49,279 bases of DNA from GCA-2693325 sp964011675 (lineage in GTDB: Bacteria > Latescibacterota > UBA2968 > UBA8231): assembly GCA_964011675.1 (NCBI GenBank), contig CAXGPR010000024.1, positions 1 to 49,279 on the forward strand. Direction: 5' to 3'. The notes under the pieces were generated by a model. The model did no database searches. It was not told the origin of the DNA and saw nothing but the letters and a program-made list of their open reading frames with translations. The position numbers were made by a program, and so were the translations under genes. This document shows positions 7,576 to 17,096 of the stretch, piece by piece (positions within the stretch are counted from its first letter, which is position 1; every line of letters begins with the position of its first letter).

Positions 7576-10188
7576 ATGGTACGCTGCCTTTCATTGGCGC
7601 TTCTTCTGGCGGCTTCTGCCCTCGGTGCTCAGGACTACGGGGCGCGTCTGGGTAACGTAAAGCGCGGCGGTAAAGTGTCGTGGGAGCCCACGGGCCCCGG
7701 CGTGCTCTTTGATGCGTTGGATCCGAGCGTGCGCAAGTGGTACGTGCCGCAGGAGCTGTATAACGAGTTTAACTGGCGCCAGTGGGAATATTCCAACTAC
7801 GCGCGTGAAAACTACCAGCGCTACGTCTCTACGACGCTAGAGGGAAATTACATATACGACGTATATGGAAACTTGCTAACGCGCGGTTGGCTGGTATTTG
7901 ACTGGCGGCAGCAAAACCCACAGCCCTTTGGTTCGCTGCTGAGAAAAGATGGCCGGTTTGGTGGTTGGTTTTCCAATCTGCTCATTGCCTCTGATCACAA
8001 GGGGCAGCTTCATTATGCGATCACGATTGGCAATGAACTGCGCACTACGCTGACGCCGATGACCTTTTCGAAGCCGCGTTTTAACGGCATTCAGTGGGAC
8101 TTTCAATCGGATAAGTACGCGGCCACGATGCTCCTGTCGCGCATAAGCAATACCGGTGGGTCGGAGACCTCTAACAACACCAGCCTGCTCGGCGGACGCG
8201 TAGAAATGCAGGTGGGCGACTTTGTAAAAGTGGGTGGAACGTTTGTCAACGCACACCACGCACAGACGCAGACCGAAGTGTTTAATGGTAACGTGCTGAA
8301 GGGTAATCTGACGGGTGAGCAAAACGTAGGACAGGTGACGCTGATAGAGGTCGTAATTCGCGACGATTCGCCCGAAGACGGCGAGGCCGGCGGAGCGCTC
8401 TTTGCGCACGACATCGTTATTTGGGATACGGAAGGCCAACAGACGCGCGGCTCCGAGATTGGCTTTCGCCCGCTAATAGAGGGCGGCTTCCAGCGACGTG
8501 GCTATCTGTCGGCCGACGGCAGCGAGTCTATCTCGCTGCGCTACGATTTGCAGGATCGCTCCTATACGGGGCCCGATCCGGGCAAAATTCGGCGCGTGCA
8601 AATTGAATTGGTCTTGGCCAACGACTACTTGGTAGAAATGGCTTCTGATCGGCAAAACAACTTTCAGGGTAAAGTCGTTTTCCTGACCGCAGCGCGGGCG
8701 CCGGGCAACGTAAAGGATTCGTCCAACCAGCGCGTGCTCTCTATAGACTACGGCCTGCCGACGGCGAATCAAGTGGCTGGTTTTACGGTGGAAATGACCG
8801 ACCTTGAAGGTTTAGATGCGTATTTGGAAATCAACGTTAATAACCAGTACAGGCAATATCCCAATCCGGCTCTGCAGAAGCATCACGTCGGCGGCGATGA
8901 GGCACTGGCTTGGATGCTCAACGTCTCCAAGCAGAGCTACCCCTATTTTGGCTTCTTAGAGGCATTCCGCATGGGTGCCAACTATCGAACCGGGCTGCAC
9001 GTGGTCGACCAGAACGGCGTGGTGGACTATGGATCGGATTTCCGCTACTTCGAGTTTGTCGACGATAACGACGATCAGGATCGCTTTCCGGACTGGGAGC
9101 GCAGCGGCTTCACTTCGGGCGACGTATCCGTATTTCCCGGCTGGGATGAGAACAACGACTTCGTCTCTGATTTTAACCAAAACGACAGTCCCGCCAGTCC
9201 AAATCGCGTTCCCGATTATGAGGAGCCCTTTCTGCGCTTTCACACTGATCGGCCGGAGTATTTATACGGCATCGATATGAATCACAACGGCACGGTAGAT
9301 CGCTTTGAAAACGACGAGGAGGCCGATTTTCCCTACCGCCGCGATCGCCGGGGCTACAACATGTACGGGGGCGTTTTCTTATGGCCCGATGTTCGTTTGA
9401 CGGTGGGTCGCCAGCATCTGCGTGAAATCGCCGACGATGGACGCAGCAAAGCTGACTACGCGATCCTGACGGCCGATCACGCGTTTAGCTGGGCACGTCT
9501 GCGATTTTTTGGCGATGTTCGTCGGGTTAAAGACGATATTGAAGACGACTTACTGCAGTGGGTGCAGCTGCCCAATTCGCGCGGTGAACTGCTGCCGCGG
9601 CGCGATCCGTTGCCGGCGCGCAACGCGGTGGTTAGCACGACGTGGCTAGGTTTTAACCTAACGAGGTTTTCTGCGCTAAAGCTAAGAAATATAGCCAAGT
9701 GGCAGTGGTATCATCAGCGCGATGAATCCGTCCAATTACGTCTTCGCGGGCAGCGTAGAGATGGATACTTTTTCGGCCTTATCAACAAGGCGGAGTACCG
9801 CGTTCAGCTAGGACGCCTGACGCTTATTCCTGCCTGGAAGAGTGAATTTCGCCGCGAGTCGCCCATCGATCGTCGCACGCCGCGCCGCCTAGAGCTCAGC
9901 GAGATCTTTATCCTCATGTCGCGCTTGCCGGTTTTCCTGAGCTCCTATATAGAGGGCGGTATTGAGCACCACAGGTTTAGCCAACTACGCGATCCTACGC
10001 CACCGGGGTATGAAGACTCCTTTCATGAGACGACACTCGTTGGGCAGCTGACTAATATCTCCGACTATCAGGGCTATCGCCTTACGACCGTGCTGGGCTT
10101 TGATATGACGCGGCGATACTTTGAAGTGGAGGGAACCCGGACGCGGACGCGCGGTTTCCTCACGGTCTACGCCGGAGTCGAACGCTAG
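7576..10188 (+). CDS. Outer-membrane-barrel-like protein with EF-hand loop (B2)
   Basis: Second B paralogue (870 aa from ATG 7576). This ATG starts the signal peptide MVRCLSLALLLAASALGAQ; an upstream in-frame ATG near 7525 would add an Arg-rich stretch and is less likely. It aligns with B1 along its length: RKWYVPQEL, YSNYAREN, TRGWLVFDW, RPEYLYGIDMNHNG and the ending TVYAGVER. Residues 567-578 (DMNHNGTVDRFE) keep the perfect EF-hand loop, with acidic DDNDDQD and DENNDF segments nearby. The C-terminal third has the amphipathic strand pattern of an outer-membrane barrel. Its stop TAG overlaps a GTG of the next frame. The preserved A-then-B order in both pairs suggests that the two products work together. 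Confidence 0.82.
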   Translation: MVRCLSLALLLAASALGAQDYGARLGNVKRGGKVSWEPTGPGVLFDALDPSVRKWYVPQELYNEFNWRQWEYSNYARENYQRYVSTTLEGNYIYDVYGNLLTRGWLVFDWRQQNPQPFGSLLRKDGRFGGWFSNLLIASDHKGQLHYAITIGNELRTTLTPMTFSKPRFNGIQWDFQSDKYAATMLLSRISNTGGSETSNNTSLLGGRVEMQVGDFVKVGGTFVNAHHAQTQTEVFNGNVLKGNLTGEQNVGQVTLIEVVIRDDSPEDGEAGGALFAHDIVIWDTEGQQTRGSEIGFRPLIEGGFQRRGYLSADGSESISLRYDLQDRSYTGPDPGKIRRVQIELVLANDYLVEMASDRQNNFQGKVVFLTAARAPGNVKDSSNQRVLSIDYGLPTANQVAGFTVEMTDLEGLDAYLEINVNNQYRQYPNPALQKHHVGGDEALAWMLNVSKQSYPYFGFLEAFRMGANYRTGLHVVDQNGVVDYGSDFRYFEFVDDNDDQDRFPDWERSGFTSGDVSVFPGWDENNDFVSDFNQNDSPASPNRVPDYEEPFLRFHTDRPEYLYGIDMNHNGTVDRFENDEEADFPYRRDRRGYNMYGGVFLWPDVRLTVGRQHLREIADDGRSKADYAILTADHAFSWARLRFFGDVRRVKDDIEDDLLQWVQLPNSRGELLPRRDPLPARNAVVSTTWLGFNLTRFSALKLRNIAKWQWYHQRDESVQLRLRGQRRDGYFFGLINKAEYRVQLGRLTLIPAWKSEFRRESPIDRRTPRRLELSEIFILMSRLPVFLSSYIEGGIEHHRFSQLRDPTPPGYEDSFHETTLVGQLTNISDYQGYRLTTVLGFDMTRRYFEVEGTRTRTRGFLTVYAGVER

Positions 10189-10205
10189 TGATAAGGCCGT
10201 GGTTG

Positions 10206-11747
10206 ATGAGGATCGTGCTAACGTGTGCGGCTTTGGCTGCCTGTTCGGAGCGCGAAGTGTCCGTCGGCCAATATTCCATCACTCAGGACGTGATTTACGA
10301 GCATACGCACTTTGTCGACGAGGGGTTAGAGCGGGCGGTGCGACGCGCGCTCGAGAAGCCGACCGGGACGCTGGGAATAGATGAGCTCGCAGCGCTGGGC
10401 GCCTTACAGGCCGGGTCGGAAGGCGTGTTTTCACTGCAGGGTATTGAGGCCCTGAGCGGACTTGTCTCACTCTATCTTTCGGATAACGCGCTGAGTGATA
10501 TCGGCCCGCTGTCTGCGCTAGATCGCCTGCAGGTGCTCGATCTTTCGGGTAATGCCATTAGCGATATTTCCTCGCTCGCGCGCCTGCGTCAGCTCACGCA
10601 TCTAAACCTTGACGATAACGAGCTAATCGATATCGGTCCGCTGCGCATGCTGACGCGATTAGAGGTGCTGGCGGTAGATAATAACCGCATTCGCGATATT
10701 GGCGTTCTCGCACTGCTGCGGCGGCTGCGCAGCGTAGAGCTGTCGGGCAACCCACTGCTCAGCGAAGACGTTCTGTTCCTGCGCCAGCGCGACCTGCAGG
10801 TGAGTTTTTACGAGCCGGCGATTGTCTTTGAGGATCCGCGACTTGAAGACGCCGTGCGACGCTCTGTGGACAAGCCGACTGCCGACCTGACGCTCGGAGA
10901 TCTGAGCTCTATCACCTTGCTCAAAGTGCCCGGTCGCACCGCTTCGCTTGCCGGGTTGGAGCAGTTGGAGAACCTCGAGCGGCTCAGCATAAGGGCGACT
11001 TCTTCGGCAGGCGCAGGTATTACTTCTATTTTGCCACTGGCCGAACTGAAGAAACTGACTAGCTTAGAGATCAATAATACCTCCGTACGCGATATTTCCC
11101 CACTGGCGGGTTTGACGAATCTGCGAAACCTGGCGCTAATCAACAACCGCATCGTTGACGTTGAGCCGCTGCAGAATTTATTGCTGTTGGAGACACTGCG
11201 TCTGTTCAGTAACGAAGTGAGCGACATCTCTGCGCTACGTCGCCTGACGCGTTTGACGACACTAACGCTCAACGAAAACCAAATTATCGACATCTCATCG
11301 CTGGCGGGTATGCGCCGCCTGCGCCAATTAGACATGGGCGCCAACTTGGTGGGAGACGTCTCGCCGCTGGCTCGCCTGACGAGCTTAGAGACGTTGGATA
11401 TTTCGCGCAATCAGATCGTAGACGTCTCGTCGCTTGCTGGTTTGAGGAGTTTGACGGGCCTCGAGATGTCGCACAATAGCGTCCGCGATATCTCGGCTTT
11501 TTCCAGTCTGCGCTCGCTCCAACGGCTCTTTTTAGATTTCAATGAGGTTGAGGATTTGACGCCGTTGCGCGGTTTGAATCGCCTTATTCGTCTGCGCGCT
11601 AATGGAAACCAGGTGCGCCAGATTGAGGTATTGCTCGAGTTGCAGGCGCTCGTCACGGTGGACTTGCGCGACAACCCGCTTGACGAGGATGGTCTCGAAG
11701 CCCTGCTACAGGCGCTGGAAGAGGCCAAAGTGCGGGTGGCTCTGTGA
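10206..11747 (+). CDS. Leucine-rich-repeat lipoprotein
   Basis: About 513 aa from ATG 10206; GTG 10188, overlapping the B2 stop, would add six residues. The N-terminus MRIVLTCAALAAC has a lipobox (LAAC), so the mature protein should be lipid-anchored at Cys13. There are two LRR blocks of about 22-residue internalin/SDS22-type repeats (L..L.L..N.I.DI..L). Each is preceded by the same capping segment (LERAVRRALEKPTG near residue 42, then LEDAVRRSVDKPTA near residue 215), so an ancestral cap-plus-LRR unit was duplicated. The first block has about five repeats and the second about eleven. LRR arrays bind proteins or glycans; here it could scaffold or recognise the neighbouring A and B proteins. 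It lies within the operon, overlapping A3 by four bases. Confidence 0.88.
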   Translation: MRIVLTCAALAACSEREVSVGQYSITQDVIYEHTHFVDEGLERAVRRALEKPTGTLGIDELAALGALQAGSEGVFSLQGIEALSGLVSLYLSDNALSDIGPLSALDRLQVLDLSGNAISDISSLARLRQLTHLNLDDNELIDIGPLRMLTRLEVLAVDNNRIRDIGVLALLRRLRSVELSGNPLLSEDVLFLRQRDLQVSFYEPAIVFEDPRLEDAVRRSVDKPTADLTLGDLSSITLLKVPGRTASLAGLEQLENLERLSIRATSSAGAGITSILPLAELKKLTSLEINNTSVRDISPLAGLTNLRNLALINNRIVDVEPLQNLLLLETLRLFSNEVSDISALRRLTRLTTLTLNENQIIDISSLAGMRRLRQLDMGANLVGDVSPLARLTSLETLDISRNQIVDVSSLAGLRSLTGLEMSHNSVRDISAFSSLRSLQRLFLDFNEVEDLTPLRGLNRLIRLRANGNQVRQIEVLLELQALVTVDLRDNPLDEDGLEALLQALEEAKVRVAL

Positions 11748-13624
11748 GCGTTCGAATTGCACTGTGGGTGGGGTTGCTGCTGTTTTGCATGGTTCCGCGC
11801 GTGGATTCCCAGCTGCGCCTCATCGTGGGGCGCGGCGGCATGCCGTGGGATGCCGTTGTCGATTCCAGTGCGTTCGTGCAGATGGATTCCGATTCAATCT
11901 GGACGTGGTCGGCGCCGGTGGATCAGAATATTGCCGATCGGGCCGTGGCGCGCGGTGGCGGTGCATATCTGGGCGGTATGCGTCCACTGCAGACGGCTCC
12001 TGACGAATTTACGGACACTTTTACCATCCTCAATTCGGACGCGGCCCGGGCACTGATTGATGGCGACGTGGCGACGGCATTCAATCCGGACGAAGCGGGC
12101 GTGGAGCGCGAGGTTGAAGTCTTTATTGACTTGGGGGGCGTATTTGGCATCAACCGCGTGCGCATATTTCCGCGCTTGGACAGCGATAACGTCGGTTCGT
12201 TTCCCCAGTCCTTTGAGCTTGGTCTAGGCCGGCGACAGCAGGCGTTGGGTTTTTTGCGTGTCATTATAGACCAAGACTTTTCACAGCTGATTCGCTATTC
12301 GCGCACGCGCCCCAACAATAGGGCCGTCATAGACTGGCCCGGCACGCGCCAGGTAACGGGCACGCGTCAGGCGCGCTATCTTCGCTTTGCACCGCTGAAC
12401 GGGCTGCCCTGGGAAATTGCCGAGGTCGAAGTGTACGCCGACGGCACGGTGCCCACGGGTGAGTTTGTATCTCAGCCGCTGCTGGCCAGCAGCGGTACGC
12501 CGGTATGGGGCGTGGTCCGCCACGAAGGCGCAGTGGGCTTACAGGAGCTCCCCGTCGTACTGCAAACGCGCACGGGGCCGGACGAAGAGCCGCTGCACTA
12601 TTACGTGCAGTCGGGCGAGCGTCTGCGGCGTGAGTCTCGCGATGTATGGGAGGGCATAGACGGCGTGGACGGCATTATCGGGGCACTCGAACAGGGACCC
12701 GTTTTACCAAATCCCGATTGGAGCGCGTGGGAGACGGTGGACGGCGATCTTATCCGTTCGCCCAGTCCCAATCGCTACATACAGTTTCGCGTGCGTCTAC
12801 TAGAATCCGGTGCAAAATTGGAGCGACTCGTCTTTGAATACTCAACGCGTCCTCTGGCCGACGAACTGCGGGCCGAGATTAGTCCTCTACAGGTAGACGC
12901 TGGCGTCGAGACGTCGTTTGTGCTCTCGCTGCAAATGCGGCGGGAAGACGTCGCTTCGACGGGTTTTCGATTTCTCAGCGTTCAGACACCGGCTCAGCTC
13001 TTTGCCGTCGACAGCGTGCGCGTCGACGATCAAGCAGTCGTTTTTACCGCAGACTTAAAGCGCGAGAGCGGCTTTGATGTAAACTTGTGGGAGCGTGTAG
13101 TGCAGGATGGTAGCTTTGTGCAGCTTTTTTTTCGAGCGGCTGTTTTTATTGACGGCACGCCGTTTCAAGTGCGAGTGCTCGATCGGCGCAGAGACGTGGA
13201 AAGCGCGCAGGTCGATACGGTGTACCAGTTTGCCCGTGAGGGCGACGTTGATCCACTTAGTCTAGGCGGGAGTTTGGCCGTGCGTCTGCGCGAAGCGGAT
13301 CCCTTCCTCGTCGGTCCGCTCGCCGGCACGACATCCCTGTTAACGCCCAACGGAGACGGCTTTAACGACTATCTGCTCGTTTCATACGATGTTTTAAAAC
13401 TGACGCGTCCAGTGCCCGTGGCGTTTGAGATATTCAGCTTAGGTGGTCGACGCGTTCGTTCTGGGCAGACCGCACAGGAATTGAGCGGTCGCCACGTCCG
13501 GGTTTGGGATGGGCGAGATGCATGGGGAAGACGCGTGCCGCCCGGCACGTATTTGTATCGTGTTAAAGTTGAAGCGGGCGTGGGAAGGCGGGCTCGCGCC
13601 GGGATAGTTTCCATCGTTTATTAG
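11744..13624 (+). CDS. Exported discoidin-like / FlgD-type C-terminal domain protein (A3)
   Basis: Third A paralogue, 626 aa, starting at GTG 11744 inside the LRR stop (GTGA overlap). The signal peptide MSVRIALWVGLLLFCMVPRVDS is clear. Residues about 103-235 are discoidin-like (LIDGDVATAFNPD, VFIDLGG, INRVRIFPR, ending WEIAEVEVYADG). The middle domain keeps VVLQTRTGPDEEP and SPNRYIQFRVRL, as in A1 and A2. The C-terminal Ig-like domain has LTPNGDGFND, IFSLGGRRVR, WDGRDAWG and PPGTYLYRVKV, ending VSIVY. Unlike A1 and A2 it has no B partner downstream; the operon ends here, 68 bases before the next gene. An extracellular binding or structural role is inferred. Confidence 0.85.
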   Translation: MSVRIALWVGLLLFCMVPRVDSQLRLIVGRGGMPWDAVVDSSAFVQMDSDSIWTWSAPVDQNIADRAVARGGGAYLGGMRPLQTAPDEFTDTFTILNSDAARALIDGDVATAFNPDEAGVEREVEVFIDLGGVFGINRVRIFPRLDSDNVGSFPQSFELGLGRRQQALGFLRVIIDQDFSQLIRYSRTRPNNRAVIDWPGTRQVTGTRQARYLRFAPLNGLPWEIAEVEVYADGTVPTGEFVSQPLLASSGTPVWGVVRHEGAVGLQELPVVLQTRTGPDEEPLHYYVQSGERLRRESRDVWEGIDGVDGIIGALEQGPVLPNPDWSAWETVDGDLIRSPSPNRYIQFRVRLLESGAKLERLVFEYSTRPLADELRAEISPLQVDAGVETSFVLSLQMRREDVASTGFRFLSVQTPAQLFAVDSVRVDDQAVVFTADLKRESGFDVNLWERVVQDGSFVQLFFRAAVFIDGTPFQVRVLDRRRDVESAQVDTVYQFAREGDVDPLSLGGSLAVRLREADPFLVGPLAGTTSLLTPNGDGFNDYLLVSYDVLKLTRPVPVAFEIFSLGGRRVRSGQTAQELSGRHVRVWDGRDAWGRRVPPGTYLYRVKVEAGVGRRARAGIVSIVY

Positions 13625-13692
13625 CAAGAGTTAGAGCTGACGAGGTCGATGTATCGCGCATCGAATCGGCGCTGTTTTATCGGAGAATCAAT

Positions 13693-14919
13693 GTGTTTGA
13701 CACAGAGGTAGTGCTGCCGGAGTACGGTGGACGTTCGTTTGCCGATCTGCCGCAGATGGTGCGCTATGCCCTGACGGGCCAAGGAGATTCGGGGCTTTCA
13801 TCTGAACTGATCAGCCCCGTGGATCGCCGTTGGAAAAAAGTAGCCGTTTTTTTTATCGACGCGTTTGGCTGGCGTTTTTGTCAGCCCCGTCTACGGTCAG
13901 ATCCCTTTTTGCGTCGCTTTGTCGAAGGAGGCGTTGCAGAGAAGATGACCGCGCAGTTCCCCTCCACAACGGCTGCACACGTAACCTGCATTCACACTGG
14001 TATGCCGCCCATAGAGAGTGGGATATACGAATGGCAATACTACGAACCGCTGATAGATCAGATCGTTGTGCCGCTGCTGTTTTCTCCGGCGGGCAGCAAG
14101 ATGCGCAACGCATTGGAAGACGTGGAACCAGAAGAAATTCTACCAACGCAAACGGTCTATCGCGATCTAGAGGACATGGGCATTCGCTCGTGTGCGTTTC
14201 AACCTGCGCTGCATTTGGTGTCGCCCTACGCGCGTCTGACCTATGATGGGGCAGAGGTCGTTCCCTACCGCACGTTAGCCGAGGGACTGACTTCTTTGAA
14301 GAGGCGTTTGAGCGAAGAGACGGATCCATCGTACTTTTTCTTCTATTTTGATGGTATTGATCAGGTCGGGCACGTGCATGGCCCTGACTCAGCTCATATC
14401 AATGCTGAGGTAGATGCCTTTTTAGCTACGGCGGAACAGGTTATTGGCGAGGGATTGGACGGGGATACGCTCTTGCTGATGGTGGCCGATCACGGCATGG
14501 GCGAGATTGATCCCAAAACGACAATTTATCTCAATATAGAGCCTGAATTTGACGGGATAGAGCGCTTTCTGCGACGTAGCGAACAGGGAGATCTCATAGT
14601 GCCGGCCGGTTCGTGCCGTGACTTGTTTCTTTATATAAATGACGGGTTAATTGAAGAGGCGCAGGTCTTTCTCGAAATGCGCCTGCGCGGCCGGGCTTCT
14701 GTGCTGCGCTGTGCAGACCTAGTGGAACGCGGACTTTTTGGACTGGGGCCACCCAGCGAGGCGTTTGATGCGCACATCGGCGATCTAGTCATTTTGCCGC
14801 ATGCTGGCCAGTCTGTGTGGTGGTATGAGCGGGGTAAGTTCGAACAGCGACACTACGGTTCGCATGGCGGCCTGACAGCGGCAGAAATGGAGATTCCCTT
14901 TCTGGCTCGGCCTTACTGA
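13693..14919 (+). CDS. Alkaline-phosphatase-superfamily phosphodiesterase (nucleotide pyrophosphatase-like)
   Basis: A 408-aa protein with the metal-binding set of the type I phosphodiesterase/nucleotide pyrophosphatase family: FIDAFGW (metal Asp), STTAAHVT with the nucleophile Thr near residue 95, FDGIDQVGHVHG (Asp and His), VADHGMGEID (Asp-His) and HYGSHGGLT (His). Start GTG 13693 is preceded by GGAG at 13682-13685 at a good distance. No signal peptide is seen, so it is probably cytoplasmic. The substrate cannot be read from the sequence; phosphodiesters or nucleotide pyrophosphates are typical. The gene follows the A/B operon by 68 bases on the same strand and might be cotranscribed, but it has its own ribosome-binding site and a different kind of product. 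Confidence 0.85.
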   Translation: MFDTEVVLPEYGGRSFADLPQMVRYALTGQGDSGLSSELISPVDRRWKKVAVFFIDAFGWRFCQPRLRSDPFLRRFVEGGVAEKMTAQFPSTTAAHVTCIHTGMPPIESGIYEWQYYEPLIDQIVVPLLFSPAGSKMRNALEDVEPEEILPTQTVYRDLEDMGIRSCAFQPALHLVSPYARLTYDGAEVVPYRTLAEGLTSLKRRLSEETDPSYFFFYFDGIDQVGHVHGPDSAHINAEVDAFLATAEQVIGEGLDGDTLLLMVADHGMGEIDPKTTIYLNIEPEFDGIERFLRRSEQGDLIVPAGSCRDLFLYINDGLIEEAQVFLEMRLRGRASVLRCADLVERGLFGLGPPSEAFDAHIGDLVILPHAGQSVWWYERGKFEQRHYGSHGGLTAAEMEIPFLARPY

Positions 14920-14943
14920 GTCTTGCGCACAGGCGCTTGGGTC

Positions 14944-15801
14944 TTATATGAGGTCGAACGTGTGCCGGGCCGCATGGGTGTGCGTCTCTGGAACTTGCTC
15001 GCCAAAGTTGTGGCGTATGCCAAAGAGGTTGGCCAGGACGAGGATAAAGCCGACGATTACGACCCATTTGAGGCGACTACTTTGCTGTCGGTGAATACCC
15101 CGCGCGTAAAGATAGTAGCCGAAAATCGCCCACGGTGGTATCGCCATCCAGACTTTGGTGTCTGGTCCTTCTAAGTGCGCTCCGGGTGCGCCAAACAGCC
15201 AGATAACACCCATCCCCAAACCTAACGTAAAGATAGAGAATCCGATTGCAGCAAAGCGAAAGGTTGCGGTAGCCGAGGTGTCTAGTGCAGGCAGATAGTG
15301 GTTAAGCCGGCCACGTTTAAGCGCGCTCTGTTGCAGTAGGTAGGCTGCGGCCGTGCAGAACGCCAGCGCGAAGCCGACATAGCCGAGCAAGGAAAGCACG
15401 ACGTGCACGCCAAGCCAGGGATACTGGACCAGCACGTGTTCGCTGCTGGCCAGTTCTACCGGCATGAGCATTGGGTAGAGAAGTGCTAAAAAGGCCAGTG
15501 GGGCAGCCAGGAGGCTTAGGTAGCGCAAGCGGGTGTAATGCTCTGCTACCAGCGCTCCGCCGAGCAGCGCTATGATAAGCCAAGAAATAATGACTAGGAG
15601 GCTGGAAAAGGGTGACTGCCCGGAGAGTGTTGCGTGTAGTATCATACCGAATACGTGCACGGAGACGCCGATCACAAGTGCGCGTCGTCCCAGCGAGTCC
15701 CATCCCGTTTTACGCATCAGGAAGGAACCCTGAAACAAGAGCGTAGCTGTCAAGTAAAGGACGAGTGAGAAGCCAAGAGTCAAGGCACATGCTGTAGTCA
15801 C
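14944..15801 (-). CDS. CcsA/HemX-family cytochrome c assembly-type membrane protein
   Basis: A 285-aa integral membrane protein with about eight hydrophobic segments. Start GTG 15801 overlaps the hemA stop by four bases (GTGA), so it is the second gene of a hemA operon. It has the layout of the cytochrome c assembly (CcsA/HemX) family, including a conserved His in transmembrane segments (VHVFGMILHA, LGVHVVLSLLGY) and a region GPDTKVWMAIPPWAIFGYY at the place of the WWD-like haem-handling loop. That loop lacks the classical WGxxWxWD string, so it is closer to HemX proteins, which modulate HemA level, than to a full haem lyase component. Both readings fit the hemA neighbourhood. The last 20 residues are His-rich and hydrophilic. 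Confidence 0.82.
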   Translation of the reverse strand: MTTACALTLGFSLVLYLTATLLFQGSFLMRKTGWDSLGRRALVIGVSVHVFGMILHATLSGQSPFSSLLVIISWLIIALLGGALVAEHYTRLRYLSLLAAPLAFLALLYPMLMPVELASSEHVLVQYPWLGVHVVLSLLGYVGFALAFCTAAAYLLQQSALKRGRLNHYLPALDTSATATFRFAAIGFSIFTLGLGMGVIWLFGAPGAHLEGPDTKVWMAIPPWAIFGYYLYARGIHRQQSSRLKWVVIVGFILVLANLFGIRHNFGEQVPETHTHAARHTFDLI

Positions 15802-17096
15802 GATGTTGAGTCTCCCTCGGTTGAGCCGTTCGCTCCGTTGCTCAGGTCGAAGAGCCGTCGTACGGTGTCGAGACGAATGTAGCTGTCATCATCGTTGGCA
15901 AATTGACGCACTTGGACTAGGGGATCGTGCAGCAATTTGTTAGCGTAGCCGCGCAAGATACCTTCGACTATCTTTCGGTCCTTTTCAGATAAGTGCTCCA
16001 GCTTGGCGTTCCATCGCTGCAACTCGACGTTTTGTAAGTTTGCTGCTCGCTGACGCAAATCCCGGATGAGTGGTCCTGCTCCCAGCGCATTAAGCCAGTG
16101 AAGAAAACCGCGCAATTCGTCTTCGATAATAAGTTGAACCTTGGCGATTTCGCGCTCGCGCTCTTGCCGATTGCTGGCCACGACTTGCTGCAGGTCATCA
16201 ATATCGAAGAGAAAAACATTGTCAATCTCACGCACCGCAGGATCAATGTCGCGCGGGACGGCGATGTCTATGAGGAAAATAGGTCGTCCGCGTCGCTGCA
16301 GCATAGCTTGACTCAGCATGTGAGGCGTTAAGACAAAATCAGGAGCCGATGTCGAAGAGATGACGATGTCAGTTTCCGCCAGTTGGTTGGTCAGGTCGTT
16401 AAAGTCAACTGCTTGGCCTGAAAAGCGTGCTGCAAGTTCTTGGGCACGGGCAAGCGTTCGGTTGGCTACGCGCAAAGATGCCACATCGGCGTCGACCAAA
16501 TACTGTGCGGTTAACTCTCCCATCTCTCCAGCGCCTAGCAACATGGCGTGGCAGGCCTCCAAATCGTCAAATACCTGGCCTGCTAGCTCTACGGCTGCCG
16601 TGCTGATAGAGAGATGGCCTCGGCCGATATCAGTTTCGCTGCGCGCTCGCTTACCGGTGTGCAAGGAACGTTGAAATAATTCGTTGAGTAAGAGGCGCGC
16701 CGAACCGTGTTGTTGCGCAGTATCGAGCGCCGTACGAACCTGCTTGAGAATCTGTGATTCGCCTAGGACGAGCGAGTCGACACCGCAGGCCACGCGGAAT
16801 AGGTGCGTGGCGGCATCTTCACCGCTGAGCGTGTAAAAATGCGACTGCAGCTGCTGCACATCGACGGCTCGAGTGTCCGCTAAGAAGCGCTGTGCGCCGT
16901 CTAAACCGTGTTTGCTATCGACCGCGACGTACAGCTCAGAGCGATTACACGTAGACAGGATAGCCGCTTCGCTGAGACCGTATTCTTCGAGCAAGCGCGT
17001 TAATGCTTGCGGCTGGTCGTTCTCAGGAAATGCGAGCCGTTCACGCACTTCGACCGGAGCTGTGTGATGGTTTAAACCAAGTGTGAGAATTTGCAT
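15798..17096 (-). CDS. hemA: Glutamyl-tRNA reductase
   Basis: A 432-aa enzyme for the first step of C5-pathway tetrapyrrole synthesis: NADPH-dependent reduction of glutamyl-tRNA to glutamate-1-semialdehyde. The N-terminus MQILTLGLNHHTAPVEVRE and ILSTCNRSE, containing the catalytic Cys near residue 50, are diagnostic. VDSLVLGESQILKQVR and the NAD-binding LLGAGEMGEL follow, then SSTSAPDFVLT and a C-terminal helical dimerisation domain. The length is normal for the family. It starts at ATG 17096 and overlaps the HemX/CcsA-like gene downstream. It is divergent from the ECF sigma gene. Haem made here would feed cytochromes assembled with the help of its partner. Confidence 0.97.
   Translation of the reverse strand: MQILTLGLNHHTAPVEVRERLAFPENDQPQALTRLLEEYGLSEAAILSTCNRSELYVAVDSKHGLDGAQRFLADTRAVDVQQLQSHFYTLSGEDAATHLFRVACGVDSLVLGESQILKQVRTALDTAQQHGSARLLLNELFQRSLHTGKRARSETDIGRGHLSISTAAVELAGQVFDDLEACHAMLLGAGEMGELTAQYLVDADVASLRVANRTLARAQELAARFSGQAVDFNDLTNQLAETDIVISSTSAPDFVLTPHMLSQAMLQRRGRPIFLIDIAVPRDIDPAVREIDNVFLFDIDDLQQVVASNRQEREREIAKVQLIIEDELRGFLHWLNALGAGPLIRDLRQRAANLQNVELQRWNAKLEHLSEKDRKIVEGILRGYANKLLHDPLVQVRQFANDDDSYIRLDTVRRLFDLSNGANGSTEGDSTS

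Noticed and set aside
14923..15174. Plus-strand open frame
   Set aside because: It lies antisense to the convincing CcsA/HemX-like gene and has no recognisable features.
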